A stretch of 64,000 nucleotides of DNA from Amycolatopsis nigrescens CSC17Ta-90 (GTDB lineage: Bacteria > Actinomycetota > Actinomycetes > Mycobacteriales > Pseudonocardiaceae): NCBI RefSeq assembly GCF_000384315.1, contig NZ_ARVW01000001.1, forward strand, positions 3,596,157-3,660,156, read 5' to 3'. The position numbers and the translations under genes were made by a program. The stretch's first letter is position 1. Each line of letters begins with the position of its first letter. Below the pieces are notes generated by a model, which was given only the letters and a program-made list of their open reading frames with translations, was not told the DNA's origin and ran no database searches. Positions 15,924 through 24,001 of this stretch are shown in pieces.

Positions 15924-17300
15924 TCATTTCTCCATGATCGCGGTGATGCCCTGCCCGCCCGCCGCGCAGATCGAGATCAGGCCGCGGCCGGAACCCTTCT
16001 CGTGCAGCAGCTTGGCCAGGGTCGCCACGATCCGGCCGCCGGTCGCGGCGAACGGGTGGCCGGCGGCCAGCGAGGAGCCGTTCACGTTCAGCTTCGACCG
16101 GTCGATCGAGCCGAGCGGGCCGTCCAGGCCGAGCTTCTCCTTGGCGAAGGCCGGGTCCTCCCACGCCTTCAGTGTGCTCAGCACCTGGGATGCGAACGCC
16201 TCGTGGATCTCGTAGAAGTCGAAGTCCTGCAAGGAAAGCCCGGCGCGCGCCAGCATCCGCGGCACCGCGTAGGCCGGGGCCATCAGCAGGCCCTCGCCGC
16301 CGTGCACGTAGTCCACCGCGGCGGTCTGCGAGAAGGTCAGGTACGCCAGCACCGGCAGGTTCCGCTCGGCCGCCCACTCCTCGGTGGCCAGCAGCACGGT
16401 GGACGCGCCGTCGGTCAGCGGGGTGGAGTTCGCCGCGGTCATGGTGCCGTCCTGGCCGCCGAAGGCCGGCTTGAGCTTGGCCAGCTTTTCCACGGTTGAG
16501 TCGGCGCGCAGGTTCTGGTCGCGGGAGAGCTTGAGGAACGGGGTGACCAGGTCGTCGAAGAAGCCGCGGTCGTAGGCGGCGGCGAGGTGTTGGTGGCTGG
16601 CCGCGGCCAGCTCGTCCTGCGCCTCGCGGGTGATCTCCCACTGCTTCGCGGTGCGTGCCGCGTGCTCGCCCATGGACAGCCCGGTGCGCGGTTCGGCGTT
16701 GCGCGGGATGGCCGGCACGATGTGACCGGGCCGGATCTTGGCGATCAGCTTGAGCCGCTCGCCGACGGTCTTCGCCGAGTTGAGCTGGATCAGGATCCGG
16801 CGCAGGTCCTCGTTCACCGGCAGCGGCGCGTCGCTGGTGGTGTCCACGCCACCGGCGATCGCGGAGTCGAGCTGGCCGAGCGCGATCTTGTTCGCCACGT
16901 TCACGATCGCCTGCAGGCCGGTGCCGCAGGCCATCTGCACGTCGGAGGCCGGGGTCGCCGGGGACAGCTTGCTGCCAAGCACGCTCTCCCTGGCCAGGTT
17001 GAAGTCCTTGGAGTGCTTGAGCACCGCGCCGGCCGCGACCTCGCCGATCACCTCGCCCTGCAGGTTGAACCTGGCCACCAGGCCGTCCAGCGCGGCGGTG
17101 AACATGTCCTGGTTCGACGCCGTCGCGTAGGGCCCGTTGGACCTGGCGAACGGGATCCGGTTACCGCCGATGATCGCGACCTTGCGCATGCCCGCCACCT
17201 TCTCTGTGTTCTTCGCGTCCTTCTCCGGGGCCTTCTTGGCGGTACGGGCGCGTCCGCTCGCCGTGCTCCGGCCGGTCGACTTTCCGCCTGCTGCGGTCAT
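15924..17300 (-). CDS. fadA2: Acetyl-CoA C-acetyltransferase (thiolase), FadA2-like
   Basis: 458 residues from ATG 17300 (GAGGAC six bases upstream); ATG 17333 would add 11 residues. A basic, Ala/Lys/Thr-rich extension of about 38 residues precedes the thiolase fold (MRKVAIIGGNRIPFARSNG). Catalytic residues are visible: Cys in VQMACGTGLQA, His in SLAAGHPFAATGGR, and the second Cys in SICAAGGQG. It is the last step of beta-oxidation or the reverse condensation. Gene order (divergent from fabG4 and a MaoC hydratase, TetR close by) mirrors Rv0243 fadA2 next to Rv0242c and Rv0241c in M. tuberculosis. Confidence 0.88.
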   Translation of the reverse strand: MTAAGGKSTGRSTASGRARTAKKAPEKDAKNTEKVAGMRKVAIIGGNRIPFARSNGPYATASNQDMFTAALDGLVARFNLQGEVIGEVAAGAVLKHSKDFNLARESVLGSKLSPATPASDVQMACGTGLQAIVNVANKIALGQLDSAIAGGVDTTSDAPLPVNEDLRRILIQLNSAKTVGERLKLIAKIRPGHIVPAIPRNAEPRTGLSMGEHAARTAKQWEITREAQDELAAASHQHLAAAYDRGFFDDLVTPFLKLSRDQNLRADSTVEKLAKLKPAFGGQDGTMTAANSTPLTDGASTVLLATEEWAAERNLPVLAYLTFSQTAAVDYVHGGEGLLMAPAYAVPRMLARAGLSLQDFDFYEIHEAFASQVLSTLKAWEDPAFAKEKLGLDGPLGSIDRSKLNVNGSSLAAGHPFAATGGRIVATLAKLLHEKGSGRGLISICAAGGQGITAIMEK

Positions 17301-17347
17301 TGCGTCCTCGCAATCGCGATCAGAGATGTGCAACCCGGAATCGAGTG

Positions 17348-17369
17348 TAACCTACCCGCGAGTAGGTTA
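17348..17369. promoter_or_regulatory. Palindromic operator in the fadA2/fabG4 divergent promoter
   Basis: TAACCTAC (17348-17355) and GTAGGTTA (17362-17369) are exact inverted repeats around CCGCGA, giving a 22-base dyad with one mismatch. The core TAC-N6-GTA recurs twice upstream of the SCP2 gene. This is a typical TetR-family site, probably bound by the regulator at 19654-20328. Confidence 0.75.
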
Positions 17370-17449
17370 GTATGGCGAGTGACCAAGAAGGCGCACGAGG
17401 GTTCCGATGGCGGCACTGCCTGGTAGATGCCGCCTCCACGGGAGGAAAT

Positions 17450-18796
17450 ATGTCGGCGGACCGGTACCAGCAGTTCACCAAGACTCCGGTCGGGAGGTTC
17501 CTGGTGCCCAGGCTCGGCCTGCCGAACCCGGCCACCCTGCGCCGGTACAAGCCGGGCCAGCCCGCACTGGACGGGCCGGCGCTGTTCGGCGCCGCACCCG
17601 GCGGACGCCTGGAGAAGACGGTTCGGACCCAGCTAGGCGACGCCGGCATCGAGGTGCTCACCGCCGCGGCCGAGGACAAGAAGTACGGCGCGCTGGTGTT
17701 CGACGCCACCGGCATCACCGACCCCAAGCAGCTGCGTGAGGTCTACAAGTTCTTCCAGCCGGTGATCCGCAAGGTGGGCGCGTCCGGCCGGGTGGTGGTG
17801 CTGGGCACCCCGCCGGAACTGGTCGAGGGCCGCGAGCGGATCGCGCAGCGGGCGCTCGAAGGCTTCGTCCGCTCGACCGGCAAGGAGCTCAAGCGGGGCG
17901 CCACCGCGCAGCTGGTGTACATCGCCGCCGGCGCCGAGGACGCGGCCGAGTCCACCCTGCGCTTCCTGCTGTCGGCGAAGTCCGCGTTCGTGGACGCGCA
18001 GGTGATCCGGGTCGGCGGGGTCGGCGTGCCCGCGGTGCGGGCGCCGGAGAACTGGGACAAGCCGCTGGACGGCAAGGTCGCGCTGGTCACCGGCGCCTCG
18101 CGGGGCATCGGCGCGGCGATCGCCGAGGTGCTCGGCCGCGACGGCGCGCACGTGGTCGCGCTGGACATCCCGGCGCAGGGCGGCGACCTCGCCAAGGTGG
18201 CGAACCGGGTCGGCGGCTCCTCGCTGCAGCTGGACATCACCGCGGCCGACGCGCCGGACAAGCTCGCCGCGCACCTGCTCGAGCGGCACGGCGGGGTGGA
18301 CATCGTGGTGCACAACGCGGGCATCACCAGGGACAAGACGCTCGGCAACATGGCCGAGGGCGGCTGGGACTCGGTGCTCTCGGTGAACCTCGCCTCGCAG
18401 CTCGCGGTGAACGACAAGCTGCTCACGGACAAGGTGCTGCGGGACAACGGCCGGATCATCGGCGTCTCCTCGATCGCCGGGATCGCCGGCAACGTCGGCC
18501 AGACCAACTACGCGACCAGCAAGGCCGGCGTGATCGGGATGGTCGACGTCGGCGCGCCGCTGCTGGCCGAACACGGCGGTACCATCAACGCGGTCGCCCC
18601 CGGTTTCATCGAGACCAAGATGACCGCCGCGGTCCCGCTGTTCATCCGTGAGGCGGGCCGCCGGCTGTCCAGCCTCGGCCAGGGCGGGCTGCCGGTGGAC
18701 GTGGCCGAGACCATCGCCTGGTACGCGAACCCGGCCTCGACCGCGGTGAACGGCAACGTGGTCCGCGTCTGCGGCCAGGCACTGCTGGGAGCGTGA
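17450..18796 (+). CDS. fabG4: 3-oxoacyl-ACP/CoA reductase, FabG4-like
   Basis: 448 residues from ATG 17450, directly after GGAGGAAAT. Residues 1-205 form the flavodoxin-like N-terminal domain typical of high-molecular-weight FabG (Rv0242c type). Residues 208-448 are the classical SDR domain with VTGASRGIG (215-221 glycine motif), the HNAGI segment and the Ser/Tyr-x3-Lys catalytic set (SSIAGIAG, NYATSKAG). It reduces 3-oxoacyl thioesters with NADH. It is followed after five bases by the MaoC hydratase, suggesting a coupled reduction and hydration module. Confidence 0.92.
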   Translation: MSADRYQQFTKTPVGRFLVPRLGLPNPATLRRYKPGQPALDGPALFGAAPGGRLEKTVRTQLGDAGIEVLTAAAEDKKYGALVFDATGITDPKQLREVYKFFQPVIRKVGASGRVVVLGTPPELVEGRERIAQRALEGFVRSTGKELKRGATAQLVYIAAGAEDAAESTLRFLLSAKSAFVDAQVIRVGGVGVPAVRAPENWDKPLDGKVALVTGASRGIGAAIAEVLGRDGAHVVALDIPAQGGDLAKVANRVGGSSLQLDITAADAPDKLAAHLLERHGGVDIVVHNAGITRDKTLGNMAEGGWDSVLSVNLASQLAVNDKLLTDKVLRDNGRIIGVSSIAGIAGNVGQTNYATSKAGVIGMVDVGAPLLAEHGGTINAVAPGFIETKMTAAVPLFIREAGRRLSSLGQGGLPVDVAETIAWYANPASTAVNGNVVRVCGQALLGA

Positions 18797-18801
18797 CGGC
18801 C

Positions 18802-19659
18802 ATGGTGATCAAGGAACTGTCCTCCCCGCCGAGCCTCGGCACGCTCTACCCCAAGGCGCTGGTCGGCGGGTTGCTGCCCGGCGGCAAGACCGGGAAAACC
18901 CTCCCGGACACCGAGTTCGTCCGGTCCGGGGTGGTGGTCGATCCGGCGCACCTCGCCGCGTACAACCGGGTCTGCGAGTTCCGGCTGACCGACCAGCTGC
19001 CCGCGACCTACCCGCACATGCTGGCGTTCCCGCTGCAGATGGCGTTGATGACCGAGCAGGGCTTCCCGTTCCCGTTGCTGGGCATGGTGCACCTGGCGAA
19101 CCGGATCACCCAGCACCGGCCGGTGACCCTCGGCGAGTCCTTCAGCGTGCGGGTGCGCGCGGAGAACCTGCGCCCGCACGAAAAGGGCACCCAGTTCGAC
19201 ATGATCAGCGAGCTGGTGCCGTCCGACACGCCGGACGGTCCTGTTTGGACGGACGTGAGCACCTACCTGCACCGCGGCGGGTCCGGCGGCGAACGCGGCA
19301 AGGGCGAGCAGCTCTCCGCGCCGGCGTCCACCGCGGTCTGGCAGGTGCCGGCGGACATCGGCCGCCGGTACGCTGAGGTCTCCGGCGACCGCAACCCCAT
19401 CCACCTGCACGCGCTGACCGCGCGCGCGTTCGGTTTCCCCGCCGCGATCGCGCACGGCATGTGGACCAAGGCGCGCTGCCTCGCCGCGTTCGAGGGCAGG
19501 CTGCCCGACGCCTACACGGTGGACGTGCGGTTCAAACTGCCGGTGCTACTGCCGGCGAAGGTGGCCTTCACGTCTTGGCGGGCGGGTGACGGGTGGGCGT
19601 TCGAGCTGTGGAACGCCCGCAAGCCCAAGCCTCATCTGGAGGGCACCATCACCTCATGA
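18802..19659 (+). CDS. htdX: MaoC-like (R)-specific enoyl hydratase, HtdX-like
   Basis: 285 residues from ATG 18802; GTG 18793, overlapping the fabG4 stop, is possible but has a poorly placed ribosome site. Two hot-dog units are present: a degenerate N-terminal one and a C-terminal one with the hydratase-2 motif RRYAEVSGDRNPIHLHALTARAFGFP...AHGMW, including the catalytic Asp and His. It would interconvert 3-hydroxyacyl and 2-enoyl thioesters. Position after fabG4 matches Rv0241c. The stop overlaps the convergent TetR gene by a few bases. Confidence 0.88.
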   Translation: MVIKELSSPPSLGTLYPKALVGGLLPGGKTGKTLPDTEFVRSGVVVDPAHLAAYNRVCEFRLTDQLPATYPHMLAFPLQMALMTEQGFPFPLLGMVHLANRITQHRPVTLGESFSVRVRAENLRPHEKGTQFDMISELVPSDTPDGPVWTDVSTYLHRGGSGGERGKGEQLSAPASTAVWQVPADIGRRYAEVSGDRNPIHLHALTARAFGFPAAIAHGMWTKARCLAAFEGRLPDAYTVDVRFKLPVLLPAKVAFTSWRAGDGWAFELWNARKPKPHLEGTITS

Positions 19660-20328
19660 GCCCGGCGAGGTGGCCGCCGGCGTGCTCTCGGACGGGCGCC
19701 AGATCTCGCCTTCGACCAGGTCGTTGAAGCCGAGCCAGACCAGGTTCATCAGCCAGGACGCCAGCACGCCGTCGCTCACCTCGCTGTGGTCCAGCCACCA
19801 GTCGGCCAGCGACTCGGCCGCGCCGACCAGCGCGGCGGACAGGCCCTCGCCGGAGAACTCGGCCTGCTCGCCGAGGCCCTTCCTGGCGCCCGCGTTCACC
19901 ACCAGCGCGGCCACCAGCTCGATCGCCCTGCTGCGCATCGCGGTCACTTCGGCGGCGAACTCACCGCCGACGGTCAGCGCCTGCCGGTGCAGCACGGTCC
20001 ACGACTCGCGGTACTCGGCGACGAACCGGTAGAACGAGCGGAGCCCGTGCCAGAGCTGCATGTCGGGCGGTAGTTCTGGTTGCACTCCGGCCTGGACGGC
20101 CTCCAGCAGCCGGGTGGCCTCGCGCCGGATGCACTTCGCGAAAAGGTCTTCCTTGGAGCCGAGATACGTGTAGATCATCGGCTTGGAGACGCCGGCCACC
20201 TCGGAAATCTCGTCCATCGACGCGGAGTGGTAGCCGTAGCGGGAGAACACCTGGACCGCGGCGTCCAGAATCTGCCGCTCGCGGACCGCCCTCGGTAGCC
20301 GGCGAGCCCGCTGTACTTCCTCGGTCAC
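19654..20328 (-). CDS. TetR-family regulator, Rv0238-like
   Basis: 224 residues from GTG 20328. The N-terminal HTH is clear: RERQILDAAVQVFSRYGYHSASMDEISEVAGVSKPMIYTYLGSKEDLFAKCI. The C-terminal 150 residues are a helical ligand-binding domain. Its place beside fadA2/fabG4/htdX matches Rv0238 of M. tuberculosis, so an acyl-CoA or fatty-acid ligand is likely. Palindromes with TAC-N6-GTA lie both in its own upstream region (20412-20443) and in the fadA2/fabG4 region (17348-17369), consistent with control of both transcripts. Confidence 0.88.
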   Translation of the reverse strand: MTEEVQRARRLPRAVRERQILDAAVQVFSRYGYHSASMDEISEVAGVSKPMIYTYLGSKEDLFAKCIRREATRLLEAVQAGVQPELPPDMQLWHGLRSFYRFVAEYRESWTVLHRQALTVGGEFAAEVTAMRSRAIELVAALVVNAGARKGLGEQAEFSGEGLSAALVGAAESLADWWLDHSEVSDGVLASWLMNLVWLGFNDLVEGEIWRPSESTPAATSPGS

Positions 20329-20411
20329 ACGGACCTCCTTTCCGGCACAAAGTTACCTGGAGCGCGCCGACCGGTGTGACTTTGCGGAGGATCGGGCTGC
20401 TTGCCGCGGAA

Positions 20412-20443
20412 CCTACTGGCGCGTAGCCTTACGCACGAGTAGG
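20412..20443. promoter_or_regulatory. Two tandem TAC-N6-GTA operators before the SCP2 gene
   Basis: CCTACTGGCGCGTAGC (20412-20427) and CTTACGCACGAGTAGG (20428-20443) abut each other. Both share the core of the operator at 17348-17369. They lie between the TetR gene (start 20328) and the SCP2 gene (start 20460) and end eight bases before its ribosome site, so repression of the SCP2 transcript is expected. Confidence 0.65.
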
Positions 20444-20459
20444 TAACGTGGGAGGGGCC

Positions 20460-21107
20460 ATGACGGACGATACCGGCGCAGGACTGGTGGGACTGCGGGG
20501 AACGGCACTGGTCAAGGCACTCGAACGGATGGACCCCGGTGCGCTGGAGCTGCGTTCGCTGGACGTGAACACGCTCGCCTCCGCCATCGACCCCACCGAG
20601 CTCGGCAAGGACGACTTCCGCCGGCTGCTGGCGGTGCTGGACAAGGTCGCCGCGAACGTGCCGGAGCTGGACCTGAGCAAGGTCGAACCGCGGCACTTCG
20701 CCGGACTGGTCGCCAAGGCGTCCCAGGACCAGCTGGACCGCGTCGTCGCCGAGCCGCGGCTGCGGGCCAGGCTGCTCGACGAGATCTTCGACCGGATGAA
20801 GGCGCACATCAAGCCGGACCGGGGGCGGGACCTGCACGCCGTGGTGCACTGGTGGCTCACCGGCGGGTCGGACGAGGACGGTTACGACCGGTACGAGACG
20901 GTGCTCCGCGACGGCGACTGCACGGTCCGCCGTGAGCTGACCGAAAAACCGAGGGTGACCATCACGATCGGGCCGACCGACTTTCTGCGGCTGATCACCC
21001 ATCAGGCCACTCCGGCGGTATTGTTCGTCACCGGGAAGATCAAGGTTAAGGGCGATCTCGCATTCGCCGCCAGTATGATCGGATTCTTCGACCTTCCCAA
21101 ACCATAG
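20460..21107 (+). CDS. SCP2 sterol-carrier-like protein
   Basis: 215 residues from ATG 20460, preceded by GGAGGGG. The N-terminal 105 residues are helical and charged. The C-terminal 105 residues (DLHAVVHWWLTGGSDEDGYDRYETVLRDGDCTVRRE...VTITIGPTDFLRLITHQATPAVLFVTGKIKVKGDLAFA) form an SCP2 fold that binds lipids or acyl-CoA. The helical N-terminal part resembles neither SCP-X thiolase nor MFE-2 partners. TetR sites lie directly upstream. A paralogue follows after three bases. Confidence 0.82.
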   Translation: MTDDTGAGLVGLRGTALVKALERMDPGALELRSLDVNTLASAIDPTELGKDDFRRLLAVLDKVAANVPELDLSKVEPRHFAGLVAKASQDQLDRVVAEPRLRARLLDEIFDRMKAHIKPDRGRDLHAVVHWWLTGGSDEDGYDRYETVLRDGDCTVRRELTEKPRVTITIGPTDFLRLITHQATPAVLFVTGKIKVKGDLAFAASMIGFFDLPKP

Positions 21108-21109
21108 GA

Positions 21110-21763
21110 ATGCTCCTACACTTCGCTGGCGTGGACCCGGAACCGATACGGAAAAGCCGGTGGGCGCGGTGGTTTTCCCGCCCGGTGCGGCAGCCGGTGC
21201 CGGACGAGCATCCCATCAACGGCTTCGCCCGGCAGATCGACCTGCGCAAACTGAGCCCCGAGCAGTTCATCCAGCTGCTGGAGACGCTGCACATGCTCGG
21301 CGTCGCCGGTGCCGGGGTGGAACTGACCTCGTTGTCCACCGAAACGCTGGTGGACGTCGTCGCGCGGGCCGGTAAGGAACAGCTGCGGGCCATTGCCGAA
21401 CACGCCGAACTACGCTCGGTATTCCTGGACGAGATATTTCGCCGAATGTCCGACCATTTTGTCGAGGATAAGGCCAGGAATGTCAGCCTGGTGGTCGCAT
21501 GGCGGTTCCCCGAAGGGGACGGGGACGACGGTTTCGACCGCTTCCAGACGGTTATCGAGGACGGGGTCTGCGTGTCCAGCGCGGACCTGGGGCGCGACCC
21601 GGACACCACCATCACGGTGGCCGCGGACGACTTCTTCCGGATGGCCACCGGGGCGGTCGCGGTGGCCACCATGTTCATGACCGGCCGGGTGCGGGTGAAG
21701 GGCGAGTACGCCCCCGCGGTGCGGTTCAGCAGCTACTTCGACATCCCGAGGCCGGCGGCCTAA
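21110..21763 (+). CDS. SCP2-like protein, paralogue of the preceding gene
   Basis: About 217 residues with the same two-part design: a helical N-terminal region with LRKLSPEQFIQLLETLHMLG and a C-terminal SCP2 domain (NVSLVVAWRFPEGDGDDGFDRFQTVIEDGVCVSSADL...TITVAADDFFRMATGAVAVATMFMTGRVRVKGEYAPA). Start uncertain: ATG 21110 has little room for a ribosome site, and GTG 21131 is the alternative. The tandem arrangement suggests duplication and a shared lipid-carrier role. The stop overlaps the convergent fxsA stop. Confidence 0.78.
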   Translation: MLLHFAGVDPEPIRKSRWARWFSRPVRQPVPDEHPINGFARQIDLRKLSPEQFIQLLETLHMLGVAGAGVELTSLSTETLVDVVARAGKEQLRAIAEHAELRSVFLDEIFRRMSDHFVEDKARNVSLVVAWRFPEGDGDDGFDRFQTVIEDGVCVSSADLGRDPDTTITVAADDFFRMATGAVAVATMFMTGRVRVKGEYAPAVRFSSYFDIPRPAA

Positions 21764-22221
21764 CCGGCGTCGATCACCGGGTGGCTCCGCTGCGGCCGGT
21801 CGTCTCCCGGCGGCTCCGAGACCACCTCGCTGTCCACCACCATCACCGGCCCGCGGGCCTGGTTCGCGTGCTGCACCGTGCGCTTCTCGATCCGGCGCAG
21901 CCAGGCGCGGCGGAACACGCCACGGGTGGGCAGGAGCAGCAGCAGGCCGAGCACGTCGCTGACGAAGCCCGGGATCATGATCAGCACCCCGCCGAGCGCG
22001 ATCAGCATCCCGTCGGTGATCTCCGCGTGCGCCGGCCTGCCCGCCTGTGCGGTCTGCATGAACGCGCGGGCGGCACGGGCGCCCTCGCGGCGGGCCAGCC
22101 ACGAGCCGAGGAACGCCCCGGCCAGCAGCAGCCCGATCGTGCCGAGGAAACCGATGGCCGAGCTCACCGCCCAGACGGCGGCCACCTCGGCAACCACGTA
22201 CAGCAGAATCACAACGCCCAT
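21760..22221 (-). CDS. fxsA: FxsA-family membrane protein
   Basis: 153 residues. Three to four hydrophobic segments are present: LLYVVAEVAAVWAVSSAIGFLGTIGLLLAGAFLGSWLARREG near the N-terminus and DGMLIALGGVLIMIPGFVSDVLGLLLLLPTRG in the middle. The latter is the FxsA signature. E. coli FxsA overproduction relieves phage T7 exclusion by F plasmid; its normal function is unclear. The charged cytoplasmic tail (about 45 residues) ends in DRPQRSHPV. Confidence 0.9.
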   Translation of the reverse strand: MGVVILLYVVAEVAAVWAVSSAIGFLGTIGLLLAGAFLGSWLARREGARAARAFMQTAQAGRPAHAEITDGMLIALGGVLIMIPGFVSDVLGLLLLLPTRGVFRRAWLRRIEKRTVQHANQARGPVMVVDSEVVSEPPGDDRPQRSHPVIDAG

Positions 22222-22258
22222 ACCCCTACAACGACTCCGCCCCCTGATTTGCTCCCGC

Positions 22259-22309
22259 CCCTCAAGGCCCCCTTTGTTACCTTCAACGCCCCAAAGGTGG
22301 CCTTGAGGG
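22259..22309. repeat. Intergenic palindrome, family B copy 2
   Basis: CCCTCAAGGCC (22259-22269) pairs with GGCCTTGAGGG (22299-22309). After one mismatch (C70/T98) the stem continues CCTTTG against CAAAGG, loop 15 bases. Read on the minus strand the loop-side sequence GGGGCGTTGAAG resembles GGGGCGTTCAAG of the copy at 4228. It lies between fxsA and the TetR remnant. Confidence 0.8.
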
Positions 22310-22314
22310 CACGG

Positions 22315-22577
22315 TCAGCGGGTGGCGCCGTGCAGGAAGACGTCGACCAGCTCTTCGGTGTCCACCGCATGATCGGGCGCGCGCGAGCGGCTGAACAGCA
22401 GGGACAGGAACAGTGCGGCGAGTTTCTTCGCGGGCAGGCGCAGGTCGTCGCGCTCGGGCTCGAAGAGTTCGGCGATCGCCTGGTGCATCGCGTTGAGCGA
22501 GTCCTGACGGCTGTCTTTCCCAGGCGCCGCGGCATTGGCCGTCTCCTCCGGCGGCCTGCGCCCGGCGCGGCCGCTGA
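22315..22577 (-). pseudogene. C-terminal remnant of a TetR-family regulator
   Basis: About 87 residues of open frame look like the end of a TetR ligand-binding domain: DSLNAMHQAIAELFEPERDD, then LPAKKLAALFLSLLFSRSRAP, then a final ELVDVFLHGATR. There is no helix-turn-helix and no ribosome site. The only upstream in-frame start (GTG 22617) lies inside a family A palindrome. The fragment is bracketed by palindromes B (22259) and A (22580). A short functional gene is less likely than decay. Confidence 0.5.
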
Positions 22578-22579
22578 CG

Positions 22580-22623
22580 TCGTGAGTGGAAAGTGTTGCC
22601 AGAGCAACACTTTCCACTCACGA
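22580..22623. repeat. Intergenic palindrome, family A copy 2
   Basis: Arm TCGTGAGTGGAAAGTGTTGC (22580-22599) and its exact complement (22604-22623) flank the loop CAGA: 20 perfect pairs. It sits 10 bases downstream of the E2 gene stop (22634) and directly before the TetR remnant. The variable block is GGAAAG, as in the copy at 53036. Confidence 0.92.
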
Positions 22624-22633
22624 GGGCAGATAG

Positions 22634-23986
22634 CTAGAAGGTGATGGCCATCGCCGGGTCGCCGAGCAGGGCGCCGACGTCGGAGAGGAACTCCGAGCCC
22701 TGCTGACCGTCCACCACCCGGTGGTCGAAGCTCAGCGAGAGCTGCATGACCTTGCGCACCACGACCTCGCCGTCCACCACCCACGGGGTGTCCCGGATGG
22801 TGCCGAGCGCCAGGATGGCGGACTCGCCGGGGTTGATGATCGGCGTCCCGGTGTCGATCCCGAACACGCCGATGTTGCTGATGGTGAAGGTGCCGTTCAG
22901 CATCTCGGCCGGCGTGGTCTTGCCCGCCCGGGCGGTGGCGGTGAGCTGCTCCAGCGCACCGGCCAGCTCGGTCAGCGACATCGCGTCCGCGTCGTGGAGC
23001 TTCGGCACCACCAGGCCCCGCGGGGTGGCCGCGGCGATGCCGAGGTGCACGTAGTCCTTGTAGACGATCTCGCGGTTCTCCTCGTCCCACACCGCGTTCA
23101 CGTCCGGCGTGCGCTTCGCCGCCATGCAGACCGCTTTCGCCGCGAAGGCCAGCGGAGTCAGCTTGACCCCGGCGAACGCGCGGTTGGCCTTCAGCCGCTC
23201 CCGCAGCTCCATCATCGGCGTGACGTCCACGGTGAGGAACTCGGTCACGTGCGGAGCGGTGAACTTGCTCTGCACCATGGCCTGCGCGGTCATCTTGCGC
23301 ACGCCCTTGATCGGCACCCGGCGTTCCCTGGTGCCGGGGTCGTAACCGGCAGGCTCGGCTGGCTGGGACGACGCCGCTGAGGTCACCGGCCCCTCGGCCG
23401 CTCGCCGCACGTCCTCACGGGTGATCACGCCGCCCTCGGCCGAACCGGCCAGCGCGCGCAGGTCCACCCCGAGGTCCTTGGCCAGCTTGCGCACCGGCGG
23501 TTTCGCCAGCGGAACCTGGCCGCCCCGCACCGGCTCCGGTTCTGGTGCCGGGGCCGGCGGTGCGCTGACCGGGGCCGGTGCGCTCGGCACCGGCTGGGCG
23601 CCCTCCGGCTCCTTGCGCGCCCGTCGTTTGGTCGCCACGGCCTTCGCGCCGTAACCGACCAGCGGCTTCATCTCCTCTTCGGCGGCCGGTTCCGCTGCGG
23701 CCGAACCGTTGTTGCCGGACGTAGCGGGTGCGGAACCGCCGGGGTCGACGTCGATGGTCAGGATCGGCGTGCCGACCTCCACCGTCTGCCCCGGTTCGAC
23801 GAGCAGCTCGGTGACCACGCCGGCCCACGGGATGGGCAGCTCCACGGCGGCCTTGGCGGTCTCCACCTCGACCACGATCTGGTTCACCGTCACCTCGTCA
23901 CCCGGCTTGACGTGCCAGGTCAGGATGTCGGCTTCGGTCAGCCCCTCGGCGGTGTCGGCCAGGGGGAACTGTTTGTACTCGGGCAT
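22634..23986 (-). CDS. bkdC: Dihydrolipoamide acyltransferase (E2) of a branched-chain/pyruvate dehydrogenase complex
   Basis: 450 residues. Residues 1-80 form one lipoyl domain with the lipoylated Lys45 in VETAKAAVE. A Pro/Ala-rich linker with acidic stretches follows, then the E1/E3-binding domain around 165-205 (PPVRKLAKDLGVDLRALAGSAEGGVITREDVRRA). Residues 220-450 are the catalytic core with the LSFDHRVVDG motif near the end. It moves the acyl group from E1 to CoA. It is the third gene of an operon with E1 alpha and E1 beta. No E3 gene is adjacent, so a shared lipoamide dehydrogenase must be used. Confidence 0.93.
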   Translation of the reverse strand: MPEYKQFPLADTAEGLTEADILTWHVKPGDEVTVNQIVVEVETAKAAVELPIPWAGVVTELLVEPGQTVEVGTPILTIDVDPGGSAPATSGNNGSAAAEPAAEEEMKPLVGYGAKAVATKRRARKEPEGAQPVPSAPAPVSAPPAPAPEPEPVRGGQVPLAKPPVRKLAKDLGVDLRALAGSAEGGVITREDVRRAAEGPVTSAASSQPAEPAGYDPGTRERRVPIKGVRKMTAQAMVQSKFTAPHVTEFLTVDVTPMMELRERLKANRAFAGVKLTPLAFAAKAVCMAAKRTPDVNAVWDEENREIVYKDYVHLGIAAATPRGLVVPKLHDADAMSLTELAGALEQLTATARAGKTTPAEMLNGTFTISNIGVFGIDTGTPIINPGESAILALGTIRDTPWVVDGEVVVRKVMQLSLSFDHRVVDGQQGSEFLSDVGALLGDPAMAITF

Positions 23987-24001
23987 TTGTGCGGATCCCC
24001 C

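Noticed and set aside
22315..22617. Intact 100-residue gene starting at GTG 22617
   Set aside because: The start lies within a family A palindrome and has no ribosome site; the TetR-like part lacks its DNA-binding half, so a remnant is more likely.
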